64,000 nt of DNA from Distichodus sexfasciatus. Its lineage: Eukaryota; Chordata; Actinopteri; Characiformes; Distichodontidae. A program made the translations under genes and the position numbers. Shown one piece after another: positions 15,101 to 27,100 of the stretch. Below the pieces are notes generated by a model. The model saw only the letters and a program-made list of their open reading frames with translations. It was not told the DNA's origin and did not search any database. Location: NCBI GenBank assembly GCA_032718565.1, contig JAVGVS010000304.1, positions 310,001 through 374,000 of the forward strand. Direction: 5' to 3'. Numbering within the stretch: the first letter of the stretch is position 1; each line of letters starts with the position of its first letter.

Positions 15101-18100
15101 AAAGGCGCTGAAAACGTCTCTCTGCTATAGCAATACCACCCGGATTAGGGCTCTTCAGTGTACTTACTTTCGCTGAGAGAAAAAAAAAACCAAACTTGTG
15201 ACTTCAAAGACCTGGGGACGAGCCTCAACCAATTTTGTGAGGCGCACGTGACCGGCGAGCATTAGCTCTTGATATCTAATATCCCTATGGCTTGTTTGGA
15301 AATCAAATATGAAACAATTTGAAAATTTCCACACTTTGTTTTATCCTCTGCCAAGTTGCTTTTAGACCAGCTTCCAAAAGCAAATCTTCATTTGCCAACC
15401 TGTTTTTGGACTTGGTGTTTTCTTTTGCAGTCCCTTGAGAAAATGCTCAGCACTGCTCTGCAAAGGGATTTGTGAAGTGAAAATTTTCTTCAACAATGCT
15501 GCAGTATCTTAAAACAGACATCTCAAGTCCCTGTGGCTTATGACTGCAGAGGAAAAAAGTGGCTCAAGAATAACAAAAGTAACTTTGAACAAGTGGCCGA
15601 AAAAACACAGTATAAGCTTTAAAAACAGCAAGCAAAAAAGAAAAAAAGAATGATTGTGTTAAATCATATCACGAGAGCTTGAAACTTTTAAGAGAGCCGG
15701 CTTAGAGTCTATTACTTTTACAGTGAGATGGGGGGTCTAGAGAGAAGAGGGCAGACAAGAGGGAGAGGACTAAAGTGAATCTGTCAATAGAGCCTAATAA
15801 AGACTTCATCAGAGGCGATCACCCTTTAAGTGCCACCATACCGCTGCTTGTCTCTCCAACTGCAGAACTCAATTGTGTTGTATTGATCTGGCAGACCATC
15901 AGCAAACAGAGGCATTACATTCCATCACCCCATCCCACCCCCTTTCCTCTTTCTCTCTCTCAGCCTCAACTCTTGTGCAGACCAATCTTCTTAAATAAAG
16001 GATAAATATGACTCTGTACTTCGCAGCACTCTCCGGGGCCATGTGGGTGGGAAAATAAATAAAGAAATTGAGGTGTTGGAGCATGATGGTGAGACAATCC
16101 CACAATAACCAGTGTGACCTCTGAGTGACATCTGCTAAAATAAAATGGGGATTAAAGTCATTCGCCCATCCATGTATATTGCATCGAAGGGCTGCTTGCT
16201 CACCTGAATGTGTATGTGTGAGCAGGGTTGATGTCCTTGGAGAACATGCTCCTTGAAATGAACACAGGCATGATGCGACCCCCTTAACAATCTCCCAAAA
16301 GACTGAGTGCACCATCACTGTAACTAGTGGGTATGTCATTTATGAAGACGGAGTTAAGAAAAAAAAAACAGGAACAAGTGCAGGGGCCTGCATAATCTGC
16401 CGCCGTTAGACAGTAAATCACCAGACAGACAACAACTTAAACAGCACAGAGCTGCGCTTGCTGTTTCGACTTAAACGGAGTGGACTGGACTCGGGGACTG
16501 TGCGCTCATGTGTGGCTTTGTACCTCAGCAAACAACCCAGGCACAGGAGTTCATTTAGCCTCCTGAGAGCACCTACTGGGGAAAACACCACCACAACACA
16601 TCACAAATGCACATCCATTGGCAGCGGAGCAGAAAGTCCTTAATGTTGAAACAAAGAGGAGTGTTTTAGTAGCCAAGGCAGCTTTACTAGGGAGTAAGGG
16701 TGGAGATTGGAGCTCAAAGTGGAGCTACACATCTCTCTGTGTATCTATCTGCTTAGTGCTGGGTGATATGGTCAAAAATATCATCACAATATTTTTTTTA
16801 ATGCAGACTGATCAATATTTATCACGGTATCAAATTTCACATTCTTGGTTATTACAGCTAGAAACATTTAATCTTAACAGAGGTTATCAACCGGTGGCCC
16901 GTAGCGGCAATGGAAGTGGTCTGTGATATACAAAACAGTTTCACTACTGAAATCCCTTTTTTTTCACTTTATTTATTTTTCAAGAAGACATTTTCAGATG
17001 ATCTGGGCATCTTTATGAAACAAGAATTAAATGCTAACATTTATGAAAATTAGCAAATGCCGGTAAATTGCATTTTTTCTGGAGGACAAGTGCAGCGTTG
17101 CCTTCGTCTTTACACGTCATTGTTCTTCAGGCCCAAATTGTAACATGTCTATTTACAGAGTAACTTCCATATGAAGGAGGGCCATAGTTGCAACATACGG
17201 CATTGGGTGGGTGCTGCTCCAACATTACACCTATAAGTGCTGTGTATTTTAATTATTTAATCAAACTTTACGTTGTATGCATATCATAGTCAACAAAAAA
17301 AAGGATTTTCTTGAAAATGATCGAGATGCTTTTATCACCCAACATTTAACCATAGACATACATACACACAACAAACGTGTCTTACAGTGTCAGTATATGG
17401 TAAAATGAAATTAGTATGTGAGAACTGTGTGTGTGTGTGTGTGTGGACAGGATGGGACAAAGCTATTCACAGCAGCACATGATGAGACTACACCACCAGA
17501 AATACAAACAGTGCCTGACTGTGAGTACTGGAGCTCGAAGTGCTTTGTATTTGCTTAATTTAATCACAAAAGAATGAATAACTTAATTTGTCAGACTGCT
17601 GAGTCAGTCTTTGAGCCAATCATACGCATCAAGAGACTTCACTTGTGTTTAGAAGCAGCCGACACTTTAAGACCTCTCCTTTAACTATGTTTTGAGGGGT
17701 GTATGGACATTTCCAATTTGTTCCCCAACAAGACGCATTGCCCATTTATTTATATTTTCAGCTCCGGTGTTGTGAAACATGAAAATGTTTTGGTAATTAA
17801 CTGGTGTATGAAGAGGAGCCACAAGAACAGCCAAGCTGAACAGACCCCAGAGCTAAAAAAAAAAAAAAAAGAGGTACATGTGATATGACGACACTGATTT
17901 ATAACAGCGGGCATTGTACACATTCTGCTGCCAAGTCCAATGCCTAACATTTTAAGACTCTTGGCTCCAACACTAAAAACACTCACTGAAAGGTGCCGCA
18001 CTTTGCGGAGCCCCGGTTGATAGACAGTCTGTGGTGAAAATTCTTAAAACAAAACAATGAGCAGCACCAAAGGAGGGAGGTATGGAGGGGAGAGGGAAGA

Positions 18101-21100
18101 GTTGGTGGGGGGTGGTGGTTTAGTCATCCCGTGACCGACCCAGCAGCCCAAAACCAAACACTGATGGTTATTGATCTGCTGCTGGAATTAGAGTCGGGGC
18201 CTTTCCAGTGGTCGGCTCTAATGCTGGGGGAAAGGGGACGCTCTAACAAGGCCAAGCAAGGCTAAAGCAAGCCCAGAGAGACTGATCCATCTGCGGGGGG
18301 TGGGGGGTACGGGGGTCTGGGAGGTCTAATGCATGTCAACGCAGCGCTCCCTTCTCCTCCCTCTTCTCCCTCTCCATCTCCAGCGTCTCTTGAAGGAAAT
18401 TGGCACTTGTCGAAGAGGGCAATTAGGATGTAACAATGTTATGGACCTCCATAAGGCCGTCCCGCACAACCCGCAGCGGTATTTTATGAATGCTTTGAAC
18501 AATGCCTCCGCACAAACCTAAACAGGCAATTTGAAAGCCCCAGAGAAATTAAAACTTTTCCAAGAGCTTCCAAAGTAACTTGGTGCAGCTTTGTTCCTAC
18601 ATAGTGAGATCACAGAGGTGAGTTTTCTTTCCTAGTGAGGGACAAAATGCACTTTACATTTATATACTGAGGTTGAAGGTCTCTAGGCCTTTCTTGCTGC
18701 AGTTGGTGAGTACAAGTGCCAATTTACGTTATTTACGTTATAATTTACGAGCTGGACACCTTCACAAATTATCACCTGAGAATGAGTAAGTCAGTGGAAA
18801 GTGAGGTTTGCTTTTCGGCCACCATCTGTGCACGCAGACCTCACAAAAATACTCAGGGAGGCAGAGTGTGTGCGTGTGTGTAATAAGAAAGTCAAAGCAC
18901 AGCTCCAACTTAATTCACGCCGTACAACAACTGGCATGTTTGGCGAGTCCTTTTCCCCCTAATCCAAACTCTTTTTTCTTTCTCCCCCGCCCCAGTTCAT
19001 CACTCTCTCAATCTCTCAGATCAGCTTTTCGAATGGGTGCCCAGGCGCCTGAGAGGGGGACTTTGTTTGCCACACCTTGAGGCTGATATTAAAAAAAAAA
19101 GCGCTGAGCGAGAGCACAAACAAACAAACAGCGGCCCTGTGCTTCACCTCTGACCAGGAGGGCTTTGTTCAAATTGCCCCCTGGACTCATATTGACCAGA
19201 GACTGAAATGCGGCAGGATTTGACTGGGCTCAAACACTGCAGCTGGGAGAATGCACTGGGAGAATAAATAGTTCACACGGGGAATGTACAGCATGTTAAT
19301 CCGCTGACCTCACTGATCTCATTCCGCACTGCACACTGCAAAAAGTAGCTAGTTACGTCATTACAGAAGAAAAAAACTTAATAAAGCTGTTTCATTTGGA
19401 TCTTTTTCCCCTGAATGTCAAATTATTGATTTCAAACAAGTGCATAAGTTGTTTTTTTTTAAATTATTATTCATATTTCATTTTAATTATTCAAAATTTA
19501 TTATTGTACAATAGTGACCTATTAGGTCACTACTGTCCAATAATATTTTTTTCCCTCATCATCTTAGTGCAGCATCTTTGTATTTTTGACCAATGAAGGG
19601 AAAATATGATTTTTTTTTTTTTTTAAACTCATTTTAATAAGTAAATTCTCAGTTAAACTGTGAAGTAATATAATCATGCTCCCGTAAAATGAATCAGCAG
19701 GAACAAGAGCGAGCAACAGTTACTAAAGTTTGGGTCCTGCATGGTCTGCACCTGCTATCCTGCAAATAAATTGTATTTTTTTTATGCTGCATACTTTGCA
19801 CAGAAGCCACATTATTCTGGCAGCGCAGAGCGAGCTTGGACGTACAGTAATGCGTTTCACAGTCTGCAGACGGGCGCATGATTGATGGAGCTCCGTTCCA
19901 AAATACGTTACGCTCAATCAACTTATAAATAACGGATGTTTTATCATGCTGAATTAAAACATTTGAGAGAGTGGCAAGCATACACTGTTCAGTTCCGCTC
20001 TGCCTGTGTGTGCATGTGTGGTTCCTGAAGAATATGCTGCAGCAAGATCGCTTCCTGTGTTTACGAGGCTGGTGAGAAGTCAGCAGGAATCCACTTATGA
20101 TTTGGCCTGATTTATTGCAAATACAAGTAAGTATGAATTACTCTCATTTGTGAGTCAGCACTAATGTTCCCAAACTAATTCCTTATGGTGACTCAACACA
20201 AACCTCAGATCCACTCCTTAAACCTCATAAGAATATATCCTTGTTTGATCCACCTTCGTTAGTGTCCTATTTGTCTCTCTCCTCTCTCCTAAACAATAAA
20301 GAAGTGACACTTGCCGCCGGAATCCAGGATCGGACAAGGCGAATTTCTGACTCTGGTGCAACGTTATACTCAAGTGAGTACAGAAAGCATGAGAGAAGCC
20401 TTGGAGATTATTGATAGGATGAATTTGTCAAGCTACTAGAGGCTCTTTGAGGAAACCACTTCCCTACTGGTGCACTAGTGCAGTCTATCCTCTCCAGGCA
20501 GGAAGGGGGAAAAAAGGGGCACCGTCTAATCCAATGTGTTTTATTTCGACAGGCGCTCGGCACTGGATGCCCTTCGTCAGAGATGGCTTTGCATTAGCAC
20601 CTCTATTTAGAGGGTAAAAACAAACAATGAGAGTGCAAGGCCACACTTTCCGCCACGTCCTTTGAACCCCCTGTTGCGTCTTGAGCAGCGATCAGCTTTG
20701 GAGGACGGACGGACAGTCCGACAGACCGAAGGGCAGCTGATCCGCATCGGGGGTGGGAGTACATTATAAGGGGTTAAGCCTGGGAGAACGGACAACGCCG
20801 CAGGATAAATCACCACACATGCTCTGGCCCTGAGCGCATTTCACACCCCTCCTGATGACTACTACCATCCACAACTGCACGGAAAGAATGAGGGGAGGGG
20901 GGAGGGGGGAGGGCAGAGGGGGGAAAAGAGACTGACAGAGAGGAAAGAAGAAATAAAGCAAGCCGACAAGAGAGAGAGAGTGAGGGAGAAAAAAAATCTG
21001 GGCCTTATTTGTTTCACCTGCTGCGTTCCTTCAACTCTCCACTAATGGCATTCCCATGGGGTATGAGAGAATCCTGCAACCATGCACTGTAGATCTGGAC

Positions 21101-24100
21101 AACAGGCCTCAGCTACTGTGTGAGCAACACCCACAGACACAGAGGCGCATACTAAAACAAGCACTGCCTAAAATTACAGCAGCCGTTTGAGTCGGGGAAG
21201 CAAAAGAAAAGAGATGGAGGGAGAAGACAAAGAAAGTGTGTGCTTACACACTAGCGTGCATGAGTATGAATGCTTCAACTGTCAAAACTTATGCTGAAAT
21301 GTGTCCAGTCTACGCTGAAATCTGACGAAATCTGAAATTCATACTATTATCAATTTCCACACAGGTTTCCGGTTAAAAAAAAGCTGGTGTGACTCAGGTA
21401 TGATGTATGGAAGGGACAAATGACCTTGATTTTGTTTTCTAAAATGACTAGTAAAAATTATTAGGGCTCAATTACAATAACATTTTTGACTGTGACACCG
21501 TAAAGTTGCACTAAATACTGCCACTCTGGACATTTCTGCACAAATATATTTTTCTAGACCAATGAAGGATATACATGCTGCTGCAAACAGAACATTCTGT
21601 CAGAACTAAGTATAGTAAGCAAGTAAGTTAAGTCTTATTGAGAGCAACTTACTTTTCCTAATTACAAGGGCAGCTGAGCATCTTGGGGTTACATGTCCCA
21701 ACAGTGGTGGCACTGTTTAACAGTATAGCCCAGGATACAAAACCCCAATCCCCTTGTTCCTAACACAAGTTTTCAATCGCTCGGGCTACTCTGCCACTGC
21801 TGGGCCCTCATCATGCTGCCTGCCTTTGCACCAACAGAAAGTGTAAAGGCCGCTATTTATTGCTAAAATGACACCAATATAATGACTATTAATTCATACC
21901 AAAGTTTAACATAGTAAATGCTATATTTTAAAGTTTTAAAGTTTTATGTAGTATAAAAGTGCTGGAACTGTAGACATATTTCTATATTGATTTTTTCCTC
22001 TTGACTACTCTCTAACATTAAAGAATAAAATAAATCTTTTCTGATCAATCAGAAAATGAAAAAAATACTGAAGTTTTGGCTCATTTTGAATTAATTTGGA
22101 CTGATTTTGGCCTTTCGGGGTAAGAACTACATTTCCCACAATCCCCCAGGCGTGACTGAGCTGTGTCACAATAATGTGATGGACGCACGTCCGGAATAAA
22201 CACTGAAAATATAAATGGCTGTATTGTGAGTTGAACGCTGATTGTTTTAGTTATTTATCAGCTAAAATATTTGACTTTTGTTTGTAATAGATGGGAAGAT
22301 TTGACTGAACTGGAACACTTTAGTGAATGCTGGAATTCTATGTGGGAGTTAAGAGCAATTACACACAGAGCACATGTTTATATTGCGAAGAATGTTATTT
22401 ATGCGATTTTACGCACTTCTGGTTTTGTGTACGTAATTACTCACATAATGTGAATATTATTTTTCACCATGCTTTACTTGACTGAGGCAACCAAAGTAAT
22501 TAAATTCATAACACATGCACTGCGTTTAAACACTTCCAGCAATTGACAACACTAACAACTTTAGTAAAACATACCTAGCAAGTGGGGATATCATCTGGCA
22601 TTGAAACACTACAGTATACTGCCTTGGCTAATCCTCAGTTCCACTCCAAAAAAATCCAAACTTAATATAACTTAAGTCCTTATTGATTTGCATTCTTTTC
22701 TAGCAAGTGCTGTAGCAGCATCACTGGTAGTGCTAGTGTAACTAGCACTTGTGCCCGGTTCAATGTTGGCAACTTCAGCTTGTGCTGTGGCGCCTGACAC
22801 ATTCACCTCACCTCTCCTAACATTCCCAGTTTTGAACCACGGCTGCAACATTTTTGCACTATTTTTACTTCCTCTACTAGTCATCACAGCAGCTTCCACT
22901 ACATCTGACATAGCTAAAGCTCCAAACGAAAAGCAAACATAGGACTGCGTTTTTGCTTCTTTTTTTAACTTTACATATTCTAAATAATGAACTGAACGCA
23001 CAGGAATATACAGTAAAATATTCTTAAAATGAATGACAACACGTGAACTAGCGTAAAATCATGGCAATGTAAGTTTATTTTGTACTACACTAGATTTTAG
23101 ACTTCTAGGAATCTTGCCTGAAAGTCTGCTAATTAGCTGATGGGCTGAACTTGGTGTGACAGAGGAGGATAAACACTTTGCCATGCAGGGAAATGAATCC
23201 CCAAGACCAGGACTGGGAAGCTCTGGAACAGAGTCTGTCAGTATGAGTTCTCGAATCGCCCGAGGCTGGCCCGTCTCCAGCTGAGCGCTTCCCTGCGTAA
23301 TTATATGGATAAAGTCCCTCCAGCCTCTTGAAGGAAGTGAAAGCAGTTCAGCGATATGCCATTCTCACTTTATTGAATAAATGGATCAGAACGTGGAAGA
23401 CAGAGTACAAAGTATTATGTGTAACATTTAGTACTGTCAATAGGTGGAAAAATAATCAGATTAGACATTCTGTATATAACAGGCAAGAATGGTTTCTTTA
23501 ATTATATGCTGTTTAACTGTTTGTTTTTCTTTAAATAAGTGTATTGATGCTATGACTGACTTTTGGACTTTACTGCACCATTATTTTTGTTAAGTTGCAC
23601 AGTTGAGTCTTGAAAGAGTTTTAAAATTGTGAATAATAGAGTTAAAATAGTTATCATTATGTGAGGTTTTTTAAGATGAATGTCTGATTTTACGTCACCA
23701 ATCGCACCCGCCCAAATAAATGCTAATAGTCCCACTGGCCTACATTTACACACAATGCTGAGTTTTTAGCCTGCCAGCATTGACAGCAAATCCTGTGTGT
23801 GTGTTTTATAAAGCACAGCAGTTAGGTGGGCTGGATTAGGCTCAAGTCACCTAATGACTGTGTTATGAGCGGGCGCATTAAGGAGGATTAATCTTAATCT
23901 GAGCTGTTTCAGTTTGCTAGGGCTGTGTGATGGGCTAGAGGGCTGGAAGGCCTGCAGAAAAAAAGGCCCAAACAGAGAAAAAGAGCTTTAGCCAGGAGCT
24001 AGCACCTTCCATGTGCTGAGAATGGTCATGTAAAAGGTGAAATGGAAAGTTGCTAGATTTGGTGTACAATTTTAGGTTAAGACTTGGGTTGATTCTAACT

Positions 24101-27100
24101 CCTCTTCTCTTGCTTGTGAATGTTTTTAAGTATGACTTACAGTAGGTGCTTGATCTTGCAATATGAGATTCTCATTCTGAGCAAGACTAAATTTGGGCAA
24201 AAATACACCATATTTAGGTTGGATAAATTTTAGAAATATACCTCTGTGAAAAACTGATTTGATACTAATTCATAAATCAGGGTTTGGTTCACATTGCACT
24301 GGTAAGTGGCAAGTAGTGCTGACCTTTTAAAAGGATTCCCAACCACCCCCTTCAAAAAATGATTTGATGGTGCAGCTAGTATTAGGAAAAACTCAGGCCC
24401 GTTTCTCGGTACGTTTCCCAGGTTAACATAGCGTCCAGGTCAAGAGCATTGTGCTTCTGAGAGTCAGCCCTCTCTCTCCATGACAACAGTTGATGACTCT
24501 GGACAACAAAGGCTCAGGGACAACATTTCTGCCCACTGATGCCACAGCACCCTCCGTTAGTGGGCAAACACTAAAGCCTATCAGGTTTACCCCCAGCGGG
24601 GCACTGAAACGCTACTCTGAGAGTGGCGGGCAATGCCCTGTGTGGCTTAGCAGACCAAGGCGACAACTGTCATAAATTACTCCCATGAGGGCCAGCATGT
24701 CTGTAGTACTGTAACCAGCCCCGGCATGGGCAGGAGGGGGAGGACTGAGGCGGAGTGACAGAGGGTGCACTATGATCTTTTCGTAGTCTGAGCCCAACGC
24801 AGGCCTCCTCCGCCTCTCCTTAAATACAGTTCCTGTTGCGGGTGGAAGAGGAGAAAGAAAGGGGGAAAAAAAAAAACACCTCCGCATACGCTGACTAACT
24901 TGAACATGCCTGGCCTCAACTGCCCCAAAGAGTCTGACGAGCAAAAGCTGAGGTACTCCAGCCGAATTCACATCCCATCCCGAGTCCTTTCGAGTGATGT
25001 CTAAAGTGCACTTCCCTGGGGCTTGCTGTTTGTCATAAAACATCTCTCAGCACATAATTTACCCAAAACCGGAGAGGCAAAAAAGAAATACAAACACAAT
25101 TTACAGAAGTGGCGGAGGAGTAGAACGCTGCGGCCGTTTGCCAGCAGTGCGGTAATTTTAAACCGTGCAGCGTTAAGTGCCTCTTCCACCATACTGTGTG
25201 GTAATGTGGGACAGCTGAGCACATGGGCCTGGAGCCAGGGAGTGCATTATCTTTATGAATTCATGACAAAATTCTTTGGAGATAGCAATGGCCAGATAGG
25301 TGTTTGTAAACACTCACACTCACTTTCACATGAGAATGTCTTGTACAAATGGAGTTCTAGTGCAGTGTTACTTATTTAGGAGGAATAGAATTTGCTCTTG
25401 TAATAGGCTGCCAATAGACCCCCTTTTTACTAAGTGCCAGTGTTTGCCGAACTAACATTGTTTACATAATTCTTTGCACTCCACAGATCAGCGCAAGTTT
25501 GACAGCCTGAAAAGTCACAACAGTCTATTTTAGGCCAGACTAAATCAAATGTAACAGTCTAGATAGCCTCAAGTTTATGACTGCAATGACTTAAAGAAAG
25601 AGATGTTGTAAATCTTGCTAGGAACTAAATGAATCAATATTTCAAACATGAAAAAGTTTCCTGAAGTTCTAGATTTCAAATACTAGGAGCTTGTAATATA
25701 TTGGGCTAATATTCAGCACTGGAAGATTTAATCAACAACCTGAATAAAAATAACTGCATAATCAGATCTGTGCAAAAAAATGGTTTTATAAGCATAGTCA
25801 GCAGTGTAGCCATTTATAGAGAGTAAAAAAACTTACACAGTACAAATTTTTCAACTAAAGTCAAAGTCAAAAGTCAAAGTAAACTTTATTGTCATCTCTG
25901 CTATATACTGTACAGATATACAGAGAGACGAGACGACGTGGCTCATGTTTACACAGTGCACAAGATATAGAGAACAAAGAACAGCTAGAGCACATGGAAT
26001 AAACAATATATAAATAGAATATAAAATATACATTTTAAGCTAGAAATGTAGTATTAAATATAAACTTTAAACTAGAACTAGAAATAGAAGTAGAAAGAGA
26101 GACAATTTGGATACAGTATTACTAGAGATGGGCCGATACCACTTTTTTACGTCCGATACCGATATTCTAAATTTGGATATCTGCCGATACCAATACAAAT
26201 CCGACACAATCACAGTCTTTTTTTAAACATAAAATAATGCTTTAAAATGTCTGAATACATGACTGAGATTATTGTTATGCTTAAGAGAATGTTTGATTTA
26301 AATACTGTTTTCCTACTAAAACAATGTAATAGTTACACACATACATCCTTCCATCTGGCAGACGCTTTCGCAGCATCAGGTCTCGATCCTCCAGGATGCG
26401 TGATAGCTTCTTCCCACAAGCCATCAGACTCTTGAACTCACTCCCTGCCATCACACTTCCCCCCACACACACACCTGGACTGTGAAGAAACTGTTTCTGT
26501 TGCACCACTGCACTTTACTGCACCTTACTTTACACACCACCGTCACTTTGATGCACAATAACTACTGTTATGATACTGCACTGCTGCCACTTTTGCACAA
26601 ACATTATATGCTGCTTTACAAATGTTTGCACATACACTGAAACATTGTACACATAAATAGCCGAATATAGTATCTGTCATATTATAACCTTCTACCTCGT
26701 GCACATCCAATGTAAAATGTCAGTTTGCACCTGTTTAAATGTTTGCATATTTGCACATATACTGAACATTGTACTTGAAAATAGTCCGGATATAGTATCT
26801 GTCTATTATAACTCTACCTCTTGCACACTCAGTGTAAATGTCAATTTCAACCTGTTAAGAATACTGCATCCTGACTTGACAAACATGTTTAGCTCTATGT
26901 CTGTCTTCCCTGTCTAGTCTAAAATGTATATTGTATATTGTCTGGTTTAAAATGTATATTGTTTAATGTATATTTTAGTATTTTTACTTATTTATTGTTT
27001 ATTCCATGTGCCTAGTCGTGCCACTTCCTATTTATTCTCTGTTCTACTGTTCTTTGTTTGTTTGCACTGGAAATAACCTGGAGCCACGTCGTCTCGTCTC

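Larger units (their letters stand above)
14165..25860 (-). other. gbf1: gbf1 intron 3, exon-4-proximal part
   Basis: No exon is supported here. The interval holds a hAT-like element (16754-17348), a copy of the motif-carrying repeat (22040-22450) and short GT/GA tracts. It also has long balanced, non-repetitive blocks, notably 14815-15300, 15640-15850, 18170-18560, 19000-19330 and 24400-25250, that look like conserved non-coding DNA rather than decayed repeat. Confidence 0.75.

Noticed and set aside
15899..16339. 146-codon minus-strand open frame in intron 3
   Set aside because: No recognisable domain, no fitting splice sites, and it does not match any missing part of GBF1, whose frame is already continuous.
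24612..25043. 143-codon minus-strand open frame
   Set aside because: Balanced composition favours long chance frames here; no protein family recognised. More likely non-coding.
26600..26855. CRISPR-like repeat spacing
   Set aside because: Only two diverged units inside a LINE 3' UTR, in a vertebrate genome.
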